DNA of 64,000 nt from an uncultured Anaerolineae bacterium (GTDB lineage Bacteria > Chloroflexota > Anaerolineae > Anaerolineales > Villigracilaceae). The DNA lies in assembly GCA_937120535.1 (NCBI GenBank), contig CAKZJX010000060.1, positions 1-64,000 of the forward strand, given 5' to 3'. Positions 1 through 8,345 of the stretch are shown one piece after another. Within the stretch, counting starts at the first letter, position 1, and the number at the start of each line of letters is the position of its first letter. Below the pieces are notes generated by a model that did not search any database, had not been told where the DNA came from, and saw only the letters and a list, made by a program, of their open reading frames with translations. The translations under genes were made by a program, and so were the position numbers.

Positions 1-44
1 ATCAGATAATCGCTGTACAGGTCAAAGAGTTTGCCGTTTTTCAT
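1..44 (-). CDS. Transposase N-terminus, cut by window edge (tentative)
   Basis: Reading leftward from an ATG at 44, the only 14 codons present give MKNGKLFDLYSDYL. From memory, N-termini of the form LxDLYxDYL occur in DDE transposases common in Chloroflexota, but 14 residues cannot fix a family. If correct, an insertion sequence lies left of the window and its end falls within about the first 100 bases. It could equally be the start of an unrelated gene. Confidence 0.35.
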   Translation of the reverse strand, partial: MKNGKLFDLYSDYL

Positions 45-281
45 GCACCAAGTTTACTCCAACTGCGTAAGGTGAGTGCTTAATTGTGCGAAGAGGACCC
101 ACCGAGATGTAAGGACTGCGACGATCAACTGCTTGCGATCCTCCAGCGGGCATGCTCTCGACGGGGACAATTTTAACTCACCTACGCGCTAGCACGGCTC
201 CTCGACGTCATACAAACCGTGTGCGGGCTCAGCCATCTCGGCCCCTTGTTGAACGATCTCCAAAACTGATCCCAAAAATTA

Positions 282-310
282 TTGCCAGAAATCCCAAATG
301 CGGCTATAAT
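282..310 (+). promoter_or_regulatory. Sigma-70-type promoter of tRNA-Pro
   Basis: TTGCCA at 282-287 and a perfect TATAAT at 305-310 are separated by 17 bp. The predicted transcription start near 317 lies about 6 nt before the mature tRNA, as expected for a tRNA gene. The same TTGCCA-17-TATAAT pair is found in front of rpoB. Confidence 0.8.
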
Positions 311-322
311 CCCGTTCGCTTT

Positions 323-397
323 CGGGGCGTGGCGCAGCCCGGCTAGCGCGCTTGCATGGGGTGCAAGAGGTCCTGGGTTCAAATCCCAGCGCCCCGA
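323..397 (+). tRNA. tRNA-Pro (anticodon GGG)
   Basis: The 7-bp acceptor stem CGGGGCG (323-329) pairs with CGCCCCG (390-396), with discriminator A at 397. The D-arm contains GGCGCAGCCCGGCTAGCGC. The anticodon stem CTTGC/GCAAG frames the loop ATGGGGT, giving anticodon GGG at 358-360 and decoding CCC/CCU. The T-arm is CTGGG-TTCAAAT-CCCAG. CCA is not encoded. The gene is monocistronic, with its own promoter and terminator. Confidence 0.95.
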
Positions 398-423
398 CTC
401 TTCACCTCCCTCTCTCGCATCCA

Positions 424-459
424 AACCGTAGCTCTTGCGTTCAGGCAGCTACGGTTTTT
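424..459 (+). terminator. Intrinsic terminator after tRNA-Pro
   Basis: AACCGTAGCT (424-433) pairs with AGCTACGGTT (447-456), a perfect 10-bp stem with a 13-nt loop. The stem runs directly into a T tract. Confidence 0.85.
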
Positions 460-965
460 GTATTGCCCCAATCCGTGAACATCACAGCAACAAATTCCAT
501 GTTCTCACATGGCGCCAACCCCTTGATTAGTCGTGCTTACGGTGGCTGGGGTCCAGCTGCGCCAAATTTGGGGCCAGCGCTCGGTCTCAAGCGGGGAGGA
601 ATGGGCCGCCGCCGTGAAACTGTTGGACAGCCTGCTGTTAGCAGGAAAAGGGGCGAGGGCGGATGCTGGCCTGCTGAGCACCCCTGTGGTACAAAAGGGG
701 GTGGAAAAAGGGGGCTATCTCGGCTAGGTCAAACAGAACCATCGAGAATTGTCGAAAAGCCCTGTACGATATGCGAAATCCTCTGACTGTAACGTTTTTG
801 GTGGGTTGAAAAATGAGTGGCATAAAGCTGCCATTTCTTTGCGTGTTCTAGGCATTCGGGTAGGAGAAAATCGGAAGATAGGACGCAGAAACAGTAGGAA
901 AGAGGGGTAAACTAACCCACTGTTTATGTTACAGGGGAAAATTCTCGGTCGCTTTGTCGTGAGAA
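460..965. other. Intergenic region, no gene seen
   Basis: No convincing coding frame or RNA was found. Open frames here lack starts with ribosome sites and have no recognisable protein features. The stretch 786-807 (beginning ACTGTAAC) is nearly identical to one at 60603-60624, with two differences in 22 positions, and may be the end of a dispersed repeat. Confidence 0.5.
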
Positions 966-969
966 CAGG

Positions 970-975
970 TATAAT
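970..975 (+). promoter_or_regulatory. -10 box of the YgiT-type gene
   Basis: A consensus TATAAT lies 14 nt before the ATG at 990, so the 5' leader would be only about 8 nt. No good -35 is visible at the usual distance. Confidence 0.5.
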
Positions 976-989
976 ATCGCAAAGGTTCC

Positions 990-1289
990 ATGAGACGACA
1001 GTTTATTCCTTCTTCTGAGTCATTTCCCTGCAACGAATGCGGTAGCGGCTTGATGCACTTGCATTTCATTACGTATTTTACCTGGTTGAATGAGGAGCTC
1101 ATCACTGTTCCCAACTTCCCTGCCTGGGTGTGCGATGTCTGTGGACGACGGGAATACGATCAGAAGGCCATCTCCTGGCTGAACTTGATCCTCAGCCCAA
1201 ACGCAGGACGCCCTACCCTACGCAAGCGTGTCCCCCCGCGCGTGCGACAGCGAGCATCCTCTCGCCCTGGTCGTGATCAAACCCGATAA
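990..1289 (+). CDS. YgiT-type zinc finger protein
   Basis: A 99-residue protein with two CxxC pairs, C14/C17 (CNEC) and C48/C51 (CDVC). They are spaced as in the YgiT/MqsA N-terminal zinc finger, with the usual aromatic, acidic region between and GRREYDQKA after the second pair. In MqsA this domain is half of an antitoxin, but here no HTH domain follows: the last 35 residues are basic and low-complexity. The typical partner, a small DUF4258 or MqsR-like toxin, is not adjacent; the next gene is an unrelated 181-residue protein. It is therefore probably a stand-alone zinc-finger protein of unknown role. The start is supported by a -10 box 14 nt upstream rather than by a clear ribosome site. Confidence 0.7.
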   Translation: MRRQFIPSSESFPCNECGSGLMHLHFITYFTWLNEELITVPNFPAWVCDVCGRREYDQKAISWLNLILSPNAGRPTLRKRVPPRVRQRASSRPGRDQTR

Positions 1290-1304
1290 TTCGCACTTAC
1301 ACCT

Positions 1305-1850
1305 ATGGACGCTGCTCCTTCCCGCACCCACCGCTTCATTCCAGTGGATATTTTCACATCGAGCTATCGCGTTGTTGGCAAGGTGACCGTCTCGAGCAAT
1401 GGCACTATGGGCCTTCTCAACGATCCGACCCACTCCTACTTGGAGGTGGTAGACGCGCGCCTGGCCCGCATCCACATGCCCACCAAATTAGTAGATCACT
1501 TTGAGGTGGTGCGCATGTTCAAGCGGCGGATCTTCTGCGTGGCGCTGACCCATCGAGAGGATCTGGGCCCGGTTGGCATCGTACGCGCCGGATATTCGAC
1601 CATGCGGGAATACCCGGTACACATCACGACTCAGGTGTACGAGCTCGAAGGAACGATCGAGTACCCTGGGCGATTTGATTTTGCGGTTCTGATGACCGAA
1701 GGGACGCGTGACTTTGTCCCCATCTTCAACGCCACCTTGACGGCGATCCTGATCCCAGCGCTGCGAGTGGAAAGCCCAGGGATGCTCTTCAATCGCACCT
1801 TGACCGATCTGCTGGCGTTACAAGCCCAGCGCGTGAAGCCCCAAAGCTGA
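1305..1850 (+). CDS. Conserved-looking protein of unknown function
   Basis: A 181-residue soluble protein, not recognised. It has a regular beta-rich pattern (for example FIPVDIFTSSYRVVGKVTV, then SYLEVVDARLARIHMP) and no signal peptide, membrane segment or cysteine cluster beyond one Cys. The composition is that of a real protein: few rare runs, with alternating hydrophobic strands. It starts 15 nt after the zinc-finger gene, probably on the same transcript, although a GATAAT at 1285-1290 could supply its own promoter with a very short leader. No Shine-Dalgarno is visible. The fold looks like a small beta-barrel, but no function can be assigned. Confidence 0.6.
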   Translation: MDAAPSRTHRFIPVDIFTSSYRVVGKVTVSSNGTMGLLNDPTHSYLEVVDARLARIHMPTKLVDHFEVVRMFKRRIFCVALTHREDLGPVGIVRAGYSTMREYPVHITTQVYELEGTIEYPGRFDFAVLMTEGTRDFVPIFNATLTAILIPALRVESPGMLFNRTLTDLLALQAQRVKPQS

Positions 1851-2024
1851 TGCCGGCCTGAAGCCCAAACATGGCCCGGGCAAACAGTGGGATTGGCCGG
1901 CTAAACTTGAACCGCAAAAGACATCTCCCTTCAACAGCCAAGCTTTGATGAACAGGGGTGGACAAAGAAATTAACGTGAGGGGCAATCGCTTTTTCTCAA
2001 TCTCTAGGGACATCCGTTTTCGTT

Positions 2025-2030
2025 TATAAT
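2025..2030 (+). promoter_or_regulatory. -10 box of a probable leaderless promoter
   Basis: Consensus TATAAT ends 7 nt before the ATG at 2038, so the predicted transcription start falls on or next to the start codon. There is no Shine-Dalgarno and no recognisable -35. Confidence 0.65.
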
Positions 2031-2037
2031 CTTTGTC

Positions 2038-2721
2038 ATGAAGCTATCCGTTATCATGCCAGTGTACAACGAGGTACAAAACATCGAAGAGATTCTCAGG
2101 CGGGTAAAAGCCACCCAAAAAGCGTTTGAGATCATTGTTGTAGATGACGGCTCCAAAGATGGGACGCGCGAGGTCCTGGCCCGCTTGAACGGCCAGGACA
2201 ACGTCTGTGTCATCCTCCACGAAAAGAATCGGGGAAAAGGGGCTGCGGTTCGCACCGGCATCCAGGCGGCTCAAGGCGATGTGATCTTGATCCAAGATGC
2301 CGATCTGGAATACGATCCGCGCGACTATGATAAATTGTTGCAGCCCATCCTAGAAGGGGTCGCCGATGTAGTATACGGTTCACGCTTTTTGGGAGGTCCG
2401 CGGCGCGTGGTCATGTTCTGGCACATGGTGGCCAACAAGCTATTGACGTTCCTCACCAATCTGCTCTACGACACCATCTTGAGTGATATGGAGACTGGTT
2501 ACAAAGTCTTCCGCCGTGAAGTGGTCCAAGGGATGACGCTGCGCGCCAACCGGTTTGACTTTGAGCCAGAATTCACTGCCAAAGTCCTGAAGCGCCGCTA
2601 CCGCATTTTTGAGGTTGCCATCTCCTTCAACCCGCGCGACTATTCGCAAGGAAAAAAGATCAAATTGCGCGATGCCTTCGAAGCGGTTTGGACGCTGCTC
2701 AAGTACCGCTTCGTGGATTGA
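2038..2721 (+). CDS. Family 2 glycosyltransferase (polyprenyl-phosphate sugar transferase type)
   Basis: A 227-residue GT-A enzyme of the dolichol-phosphate mannosyltransferase type. The nucleotide-binding VVDDGS is at residues 34-39 and the metal-binding DAD at 87-89. RGKGAA and the GYKVFRR region are typical of DPM1/polyprenyl-phosphate glycosyltransferases. There is no C-terminal membrane anchor, as in soluble DPM1 forms. It would transfer a sugar from a nucleotide donor to polyprenyl phosphate at the inner face of the membrane for later glycan assembly. The exact sugar cannot be read from the sequence. The mRNA appears leaderless (see the -10 box at 2025). It is convergent with the minus-strand CAP/LysM gene, 21 bp away. 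Confidence 0.85.
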   Translation: MKLSVIMPVYNEVQNIEEILRRVKATQKAFEIIVVDDGSKDGTREVLARLNGQDNVCVILHEKNRGKGAAVRTGIQAAQGDVILIQDADLEYDPRDYDKLLQPILEGVADVVYGSRFLGGPRRVVMFWHMVANKLLTFLTNLLYDTILSDMETGYKVFRREVVQGMTLRANRFDFEPEFTAKVLKRRYRIFEVAISFNPRDYSQGKKIKLRDAFEAVWTLLKYRFVD

Positions 2722-2742
2722 TGCCCGCCTGTGCGTCGGCAA

Positions 2743-3852
2743 TTATCGCCTCTTGGCTCCTATCCCTAGCCCAATCAACAAGACCAAGAAGCTCAAGCCG
2801 ATGATTCCCAGAGCTAAGCCGTTCTGCTCCACAAATTCTCGCGGAGAGGGTGCAAGCGTCGAGGCCGTCGGAGGGGGTGAAAGTGGTGAGGGTGTGGCCA
2901 TCATGGCAGAGGGGAGAACGGCAGGCGGGGCGGTCATAGGCGGAAGAACGGTCGGCGTGGCCTGTCTTCGGATCAACAGCATCTGGCCGGGGTAGATGAT
3001 CGGCGTCATCGGCAGGCGATTCAAGAGCCGAATTTGCTCGATGGCGACGCCATAGGCCATGGCAATGCTCCACAGGTTCTGACCGTATTGCACTTCGTGG
3101 ATGACATCGCCATTGGGCAACGGCGTGCTCACCCGAACTGGCCGTATGTACTCCGACGCGCCGCTTTGGCCGGCCGAGGTCCCGCCTTGGCAGGCGGTCA
3201 AAGTGGCTGGAATGGCCGTCAGGATCGGAAAGGCCGCCTGTTGCATCTGTCCACTGCCGGTGCGGAGTGCAGTGATCAGCACCACGTACACCTGATCGCC
3301 CACGGCCACCCCTGCCCCGAGATCGCTGCGCTGTTCTGCCAACATGGTGTTCGTGTGCGGCTCATCCATCAACCACTTCTGAATCGCATCTTCGGCAGTA
3401 GAAGCAGCTGCCCAATTTTCCGAGCGAAAGCCATCCAACCTCAGGTCGCCAGCCAAAGGATAGCCACGGCGAAGCAAGTCCTGACCCAACGTTAACCCAC
3501 AGGGGCGTGCGTGGCCTACAGCGCCGCCAGAGAGAGCCAAGGCTTGGGCCTGGGCAGCCGCGGCCTCCATCAAAATCGGATGCACGCTAAGCCCATGCAA
3601 ACCGCGCGATAGCCGCAGGGCGTTGACCGCCTCGATGATCTCCGCTGCGGTAACCATCGCCTCCGGCGTTCCAGGAGCGACTTGAACAGCCTGGAGCGTA
3701 GGAAGAAGGGAGGGCGCTGGTGCGCCTGCTTCAACTGTTCCGGCGCTGTTGAACAGCAGCGCCAAGCATAGGCCTACGAACATCAGCAATACCATTAGGC
3801 CCTGATGTGAAGTTCTCTTTCTCGGCGGTTCAAGCAGGAACCAATCGACCAT
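2743..3852 (-). CDS. Membrane-anchored CAP-domain protein with LysM
   Basis: A 369-residue protein. An N-terminal hydrophobic segment (about 18-42) acts as signal or anchor. A CAP/SCP domain follows (about 70-215; INAVNALRLSRGL-like opening, GHARPCG, ENWAAASTAEDAIQKWL). Next come a LysM motif (about 255-295, YGQNLWSIAMAYGV to YPGQMLLI), a Pro/Thr-rich linker and a C-terminal transmembrane helix (about 345-365) ending GAKRR. LysM binds peptidoglycan-type glycan; bacterial CAP proteins (YkwD type) have poorly defined surface roles. The layout suggests an extracellular wall-binding protein tethered at its C-terminus. A TATAAC ends 7 nt before the ATG at 3852, so translation is probably leaderless. 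It is divergent from bioY. Confidence 0.85.
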   Translation of the reverse strand: MVDWFLLEPPRKRTSHQGLMVLLMFVGLCLALLFNSAGTVEAGAPAPSLLPTLQAVQVAPGTPEAMVTAAEIIEAVNALRLSRGLHGLSVHPILMEAAAAQAQALALSGGAVGHARPCGLTLGQDLLRRGYPLAGDLRLDGFRSENWAAASTAEDAIQKWLMDEPHTNTMLAEQRSDLGAGVAVGDQVYVVLITALRTGSGQMQQAAFPILTAIPATLTACQGGTSAGQSGASEYIRPVRVSTPLPNGDVIHEVQYGQNLWSIAMAYGVAIEQIRLLNRLPMTPIIYPGQMLLIRRQATPTVLPPMTAPPAVLPSAMMATPSPLSPPPTASTLAPSPREFVEQNGLALGIIGLSFLVLLIGLGIGAKRR

Positions 3853-3859
3853 AGTGGGG

Positions 3860-3865
3860 GTTATA
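3860..3865 (-). promoter_or_regulatory. -10 box of a probable leaderless promoter (CAP/LysM gene)
   Basis: On the minus strand, TATAAC is followed by 7 nt and then the ATG at 3852. No Shine-Dalgarno intervenes. Confidence 0.55.
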
Positions 3866-3897
3866 TCATAAAACAGATTTTGTGAGGAAGATCTTTT

Positions 3898-4464
3898 ATG
3901 ACCCCCCTTGCTCCTACGCTCTCACTGCGTCTCTTGCCCAATACAGCGGCCTGGCTGCGGGAGGCGCTGCTCGTGCTGGTCGGCAGCCTGTTCCTGGCAG
4001 CCTGCGCCCAGATCGTGATCCCGCTTCAGCCGGTGCCGATCACGGGACAGACATTTGGGGTACTGCTGATCGGCGCTGCCTTCGGCGCTAAGCGCGGCGC
4101 TGTCACCCTGATGGTTTACCTGATCGAGGGCGCCCTGGGGTTGCCCTTTTTCGCCGGCGGCGCAAGCGGTTTGCGCGTCTTGGCCGGCCCCACCGCAGGT
4201 TACCTAATCGGATTCGTGGCGGCGGCTTACGTCATCGGTTGGATGGCCGAACGGGGTATGGAACGTACCGTTCGCACCTCCTTCGTGCCGTTCCTGGTCG
4301 GGACGGCGATCATCTACTTCTTCGGGGTGAGCTGGCTGGCGTTCGTATTGGGAGACATCGCCAAAGCCATCGCCCTTGGCCTGTTGCCCTTCTTGGTGGG
4401 CGATGCCATCAAGCTAATCGCTGCGGCGTTGGTGTTGCCGGGCGTTTGGCGCTTTGTGAGATAG
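3898..4464 (+). CDS. bioY: Biotin transporter BioY (ECF substrate-binding subunit)
   Basis: A 188-residue integral membrane protein with about six helices and the BioY signature IPLQPVPITGQTFGVLLIGA. The glycine-rich GALGLPFFAGGASGL region and LAGPTAGYLIGF follow. BioY is the S-component of energy-coupling-factor importers and binds biotin in the membrane. No EcfA/EcfT genes are adjacent, so it either uses a shared energising module encoded elsewhere or works alone. GAGGA at 3884-3888 is a ribosome site for the ATG at 3898. A strong hairpin follows the stop. Confidence 0.93.
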   Translation: MTPLAPTLSLRLLPNTAAWLREALLVLVGSLFLAACAQIVIPLQPVPITGQTFGVLLIGAAFGAKRGAVTLMVYLIEGALGLPFFAGGASGLRVLAGPTAGYLIGFVAAAYVIGWMAERGMERTVRTSFVPFLVGTAIIYFFGVSWLAFVLGDIAKAIALGLLPFLVGDAIKLIAAALVLPGVWRFVR

Positions 4465-4488
4465 AGCACCCTGCTCTCCCAAGTGAAA

Positions 4489-4527
4489 CAGGGCTTTGAT
4501 GCACCTCAGCAATGCATCAAAGCCCTG
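4489..4527 (+). terminator. Hairpin between bioY and obgE
   Basis: CAGGGCTTTGATGCA (4489-4503) pairs perfectly with 4513-4527, a 15-bp stem and 9-nt loop. No T run follows, so it may terminate weakly or protect the bioY 3' end. The obgE promoter lies immediately downstream. Confidence 0.6.
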
Positions 4528-4534
4528 CTCCATG

Positions 4535-4540
4535 TATAAT
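4535..4540 (+). promoter_or_regulatory. -10 box of obgE
   Basis: Consensus TATAAT about 50 nt before the obgE ATG, just past the bioY hairpin, so obgE is probably transcribed on its own with a leader of about 45 nt. Confidence 0.5.
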
Positions 4541-4590
4541 GTCTTTAGCCTAGCAAGATCATTTCTGCGATAGGTAGGTTGGCTTATCCT

Positions 4591-5859
4591 ATGTTCTTGG
4601 ATCAGGTGGAGATCTACGTCCGGGCCGGCAAAGGCGGAGACGGCATGGTGCACTTCCGGCGCGAAAAGTTCCAGCCGCGCGGCGGTCCCGACGGCGGCGA
4701 CGGAGGCCGCGGAGGGGATGTGATCGTCGAGGTGCGTCCAACCCTAAACACGCTCTCTGCCTTTCGTCCCAATCAAGAATTCAAAGCCGAAGACGGCGGC
4801 AACGGCGGCTCCAACCAGAAAACCGGCAAAGATGGGAAAGACTTGGTGATCTACGTGCCCCCTGGCACGATGATCTACGACGCCGAGAGCGAAGAACTGA
4901 TCGGCGACCTGACTCAACCTGGCCAGCGCCTGGTCGTGTGCAAAGGTGGGCGGGGTGGGCGCGGCAATCAGCACTTTGCCACCTCCCGCAATCAGGCGCC
5001 GCGCATGGCCGAAAAAGGTGAGCCCGGCGAAGCCCGTCGCCTGCGCCTGGAACTCAAGTTGATCGCCGACATCGGTCTGGTCGGCGTTCCCAACGCCGGC
5101 AAATCCACCCTGCTGGCGGCGCTCACCAACGCTCGACCGAAGATTGCCCCTTATCCGTTCACCACCCTCGAACCCAACCTGGGCGTAGCCTACGTAGACG
5201 AAGAGACGACTGTCGTCATCGCCGACATCCCTGGCCTGATCGAAGGCGCGCACCGCGGCGTTGGTCTGGGCCACGACTTCTTACGCCACATCCAGCGCAC
5301 ACGTCTCCTGATCCACCTCCTAGACGGTCTCTCTGCAGACCCCCTGGCCGACTTCAGCCAGATCAACGCCGAACTCGCCCTATTCGATCCCGACTTGGCT
5401 CGCAAGCCTCAAATCGTAGCCCTCAATAAGATCGATCAACCCGAAGTGCGTGAACGCCTGCCCGACCTCAGCCGAAAATTTGGCGAGCAAGGCGTGGAGC
5501 TGATGGCCATTTCCGCCCTGGCGCGCATTAACACCCGCCAACTGCTCCTGAAAGCCACCCACATCCTGGCTCAGCTCCCTGCATCAGAAGAGGTCGAACC
5601 GGCCCTTCCGGTATATCGTCCCCCAGAAGACGCCCGTCAGTTCACCATCACTCGGGTCGGAGCCAGCGAATGGCGCATCTCTGGGGCCGCCATCGAACGC
5701 GCCGCCAAGATGACTTACTGGCAGCACGACGAGTCGGTGCGCCGCTTCCAACGGTTGATGGAGAAGCTCGGTGTGGACGAGGCGTTGCGCCAGGCCGGTG
5801 TTCAGGATGGAGATACCGTGTACATTGGCGACGAGTTCGAGCTCGAATGGGTGGAATGA
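4591..5859 (+). CDS. obgE: GTPase Obg/CgtA
   Basis: A 422-residue essential GTPase of ribosome assembly and stress signalling. The glycine-rich OBG domain (about 1-158) has many GG/RGG turns. The G domain has G1 GVPNAGKST, G3 DIPGL and G4 NKID. The C-terminal OCT domain (about 345-422) ends EFELEWVE. The ATG at 4591 (MFLDQVEIYV) matches the usual Obg start; an in-frame TTG four codons earlier is less likely. Length and domains are normal. A convergent hairpin terminator follows. Confidence 0.96.
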   Translation: MFLDQVEIYVRAGKGGDGMVHFRREKFQPRGGPDGGDGGRGGDVIVEVRPTLNTLSAFRPNQEFKAEDGGNGGSNQKTGKDGKDLVIYVPPGTMIYDAESEELIGDLTQPGQRLVVCKGGRGGRGNQHFATSRNQAPRMAEKGEPGEARRLRLELKLIADIGLVGVPNAGKSTLLAALTNARPKIAPYPFTTLEPNLGVAYVDEETTVVIADIPGLIEGAHRGVGLGHDFLRHIQRTRLLIHLLDGLSADPLADFSQINAELALFDPDLARKPQIVALNKIDQPEVRERLPDLSRKFGEQGVELMAISALARINTRQLLLKATHILAQLPASEEVEPALPVYRPPEDARQFTITRVGASEWRISGAAIERAAKMTYWQHDESVRRFQRLMEKLGVDEALRQAGVQDGDTVYIGDEFELEWVE

Positions 5860-5965
5860 GCGAGCTCCTCCCCCCTGACGAATGTCGTGACTGTCCCAAA
5901 ATTAGTAAAAGATGGGTGAACTAGCAGGGATGGCGGCAACTCCGCCAAGAGCATTTCTAGAAACA

Positions 5966-5994
5966 CAAAGACACGGAACGACGCCGTGTCTTTG
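5966..5994. terminator. Bidirectional hairpin between obgE and the M42 peptidase gene
   Basis: CAAAGACACGG (5966-5976) pairs with CCGTGTCTTTG (5984-5994), an 11-bp perfect stem with a 7-nt loop, placed between the ends of two convergent genes. There is no strong T run on either side. Confidence 0.6.
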
Positions 5995-6020
5995 CAACCC
6001 TGGGCAGGGATCGGTCAAAG

Positions 6021-7028
6021 TTAGGCTTGGAAGTTCGACTGGCACAGCAAGCCCAAGAAGCGTTGGGCCTGTTCTACATCATGCATGTCAATCATCTCAG
6101 AAGGGGTATGAAGGTAGCGGGTGGGGATGGATAAGGCACCACTATGGACTCCTGGGCCGGCCACTTGAATGGCACGGGCGTCGGTGGTTCCCCCTTCGAG
6201 CAGCTCGAATTGGTGGGGAATGCGCGCTTCTTCAGCTATGCGCGTCATCCAGTCTACCACGGCCGGGTCAGAGATCATGCCGGCATCCTTGACTTTGATG
6301 GCCGGCCCACCTCCTAGGCGGACCCGATTGCGCACGCCAGCATGGGGAGTATCGCCGGCCAGAGTCACATCCACTGCCAGGCCGATCTCTGGATCAATGC
6401 CGAAGGCGGCCGGGCCAGCTCCACGCGTCCCTACTTCCTCCTGCACAGTAAACACGTAATACACTTCGTTCGGGCCGGTGGGCGCGTTACACAAGTGATC
6501 GATCAACAGGGCCACGCCAATACGGTCGTCCAGGGCCGGGGCTAAAATGCGTCGTCCCACTTCCCGAAACCCTGAGTCGAACACCGCCACATCGCCTATC
6601 CTAACTGGAACATTTTTGCGGTCTTCAGCGCCTACATCAATGAAAAACTTTTCCACCTTGGGCGCCCGCTCTTTGGTTTCCACTTCGCGCTCCAGGGCGA
6701 TGACGCCGCAGTGACCGTTCAGGAAACGAACCCGCATGCCCACAAAGCGATGCACGGGAACCCCTCCCAGGGTGGTGAAGCGCACGAATCCTTGTTCATC
6801 GATGTGTGAGACGATCAAGCCAATCTGATCCAGATGGGCAGCCAGCATGATCCGCCGGCCGCTCTTGGATTTTTCCCCCTTTCGAGCGATCAGATTTCCC
6901 AACGCATCCACACCGAGATAGTCGGCATGCGGTTGAATCATGCTTTGCACAAAGGAACGCAGAGAATGTTCGTGACCGGATGGTGCTGGAATATCTACAA
7001 GGGCAGATAGAAGGGATTGGATAGTCAT
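6021..7028 (-). CDS. M42 family metallo-aminopeptidase
   Basis: A 335-residue dinuclear metal peptidase of the M42 (FrvX/YsdC, TET-type) family. Visible metal and catalytic signatures are AAHLDQIG (H65, D67), the bridging Asp in APALDDRIG, the catalytic glutamate pair in QEEVGTRGA, the Asp in LAVDVT, and the C-terminal IPTRYLHTPSEM. Such enzymes trim N-terminal residues from peptides in the cytoplasm, often as large dodecameric shells. Residue preference cannot be read from sequence. It lies 27 nt after the DUF3090 gene on the same strand, so the two are probably cotranscribed. No clear Shine-Dalgarno is seen. Confidence 0.9.
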   Translation of the reverse strand: MTIQSLLSALVDIPAPSGHEHSLRSFVQSMIQPHADYLGVDALGNLIARKGEKSKSGRRIMLAAHLDQIGLIVSHIDEQGFVRFTTLGGVPVHRFVGMRVRFLNGHCGVIALEREVETKERAPKVEKFFIDVGAEDRKNVPVRIGDVAVFDSGFREVGRRILAPALDDRIGVALLIDHLCNAPTGPNEVYYVFTVQEEVGTRGAGPAAFGIDPEIGLAVDVTLAGDTPHAGVRNRVRLGGGPAIKVKDAGMISDPAVVDWMTRIAEEARIPHQFELLEGGTTDARAIQVAGPGVHSGALSIPTRYLHTPSEMIDMHDVEQAQRFLGLLCQSNFQA

Positions 7029-7055
7029 TGAGTTTCTACACCATCAACTAGAAAT

Positions 7056-7589
7056 TCAGCGTTTGTGGCCGTTCTTTTTGGGGCAGAAATGCCCTTCAGG
7101 ATCGATCGGCTGACCACACTGGGGACAGATCGGCCGGCCACGCGAGACCACCTTGGCGCCCCAATGAGCCAGAGCCCGCAATTGTGTGCGGGTGCACCAA
7201 AACCGCACTACCGCTGCCGATTCGGGATCCTCACTGTCAGGGAGAAGCTCGCGGACGATGATCACGGCCAAATCGCGCAACGGATCGTACCCCAGGCCGA
7301 TCTCGCCAGCGCGAAACAGCGGATCCACCGGAGGATGGATGTGCATTTTTTCGTCTTCGTAAGCTGGCGATGCCTCAGGCAAATCAGGATGTTGGCGCGC
7401 AATATCGGCTAAAAACCGTTCAATGCCGATGGCCAGAAATTGCAGCTGGATTTTTTCGATCAACACCGTGATTGGCGGTCCTCCTTTCTCCCAGCCTTGA
7501 ATGTAAAACACCCGCTGGCCGGGTGAGCCGATGGCATCTGCTGTGATGTGTTCGCAGGGTTCTAGATCGATCTCGAGACGGGGAGGCAT
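7056..7589 (-). CDS. DUF3090 family protein
   Basis: A 177-residue protein matching DUF3090. The opening ITADAIGSPGQRVFYIQG and the central GYDPLRDLAVIIVREL are typical. A C-terminal zinc ribbon CPQCG...GHFCPKKNGH would bind one metal. In Actinobacteria the family is usually encoded near a histidine-phosphatase (MSMEG_4193) and SCO1664 genes; none is seen here. Function unknown. A TATACT lies about 40 nt upstream on the minus strand, giving a conventional leader. Confidence 0.88.
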   Translation of the reverse strand: MPPRLEIDLEPCEHITADAIGSPGQRVFYIQGWEKGGPPITVLIEKIQLQFLAIGIERFLADIARQHPDLPEASPAYEDEKMHIHPPVDPLFRAGEIGLGYDPLRDLAVIIVRELLPDSEDPESAAVVRFWCTRTQLRALAHWGAKVVSRGRPICPQCGQPIDPEGHFCPKKNGHKR

Positions 7590-7652
7590 GATACGCGGTC
7601 ACCTCACACAAGGGCCTTTGGTACAGGTCGAGTATACCAAAGAGAATCAACT

Positions 7653-8345
7653 TTAGGTTTCTTCGATTGTCGCCAAAGCAGGGATCGAGGCATGCATGCG
7701 CAAACGGCTCTCCTCCGCCAGATGAGCGATGATCTCCATCAAACGGAGCGAGGCCTCAGTCACCTGTTCTCGATCATCCGGATCGCCGGAAACGTACAAC
7801 GGCTCGCCCACCGTGATCTCGTAGGGGCCGGCTAGGTACCAATACCCATCCCATTCTTCATCGCCCATCCGCTTTGACAGATAAACGCTCTTTTCGCGCG
7901 GGTAGTAAATGCCCACCGGGATGATCGGCGCGCCGGTCAACATCGCCAGGCGGATCACCCCTGGACGAGGCGGCAAATATCCACCCTGACGTGGGCTCAA
8001 ACGCCCTTCGGGGAAGATAGCCACGGTGCCTTCTGCCTCGAGACGAGATCGGGCCTCTTCCAACGCCTGACGGCCATTTCCCTGAACCACCGAGATTTGT
8101 CTCCACTTTCGCAGCAGGAAACTAAAGATGGGCACCTGAAACGCCCTGCCCGTGATCAAGATGCTGATCTCGGTTCGAGAGAGCAGGGGAAGGATAAACG
8201 GATCGGTGCAGGAAGGGTGATTGGCAGCGATCAGCTTTCGTCCAGGCGGCAAGGGTGCATGCCAGTGAACACGCAAGCGAAAGAGAAGCAGCGAATATGC
8301 CCGCAGGACTGTCCATCCCAACCAGTATAAAAGTCTGTAGACCAT
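7653..8345 (-). CDS. 1-acyl-sn-glycerol-3-phosphate acyltransferase family (PlsC-like)
   Basis: A 230-residue LPLAT-fold enzyme. An N-terminal hydrophobic segment is followed by the catalytic HX4D box in AANHPSCTDPF and the substrate-binding FPEGRLS box (variant of FPEGTRS). Motif III is GAPIIPVGIYYP. It would acylate lysophosphatidic acid or a related acceptor in membrane lipid synthesis at the inner membrane face. The variant motifs leave the precise acceptor open. GAGAGG lies about 5 nt before the ATG at 8345. Confidence 0.85.
   Translation of the reverse strand: MVYRLLYWLGWTVLRAYSLLLFRLRVHWHAPLPPGRKLIAANHPSCTDPFILPLLSRTEISILITGRAFQVPIFSFLLRKWRQISVVQGNGRQALEEARSRLEAEGTVAIFPEGRLSPRQGGYLPPRPGVIRLAMLTGAPIIPVGIYYPREKSVYLSKRMGDEEWDGYWYLAGPYEITVGEPLYVSGDPDDREQVTEASLRLMEIIAHLAEESRLRMHASIPALATIEET

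Noticed and set aside
352-786. 144-codon frame starting inside tRNA-Pro
   Set aside because: Begins within the tRNA and continues through its terminator; no ribosome site.
990-1850. YgiT zinc-finger gene and its neighbour as a toxin-antitoxin pair
   Set aside because: The zinc-finger protein lacks an HTH domain and the 181-residue neighbour does not resemble MqsR, HigB or DUF4258 toxins.
5961-5980. Match between CACAAAGACACGG at 5.97 kb and the tract at 55.83 kb as a dispersed repeat
   Set aside because: Only about 14 bases of low-complexity sequence are shared, and at 5.97 kb they are fully explained by a terminator hairpin.
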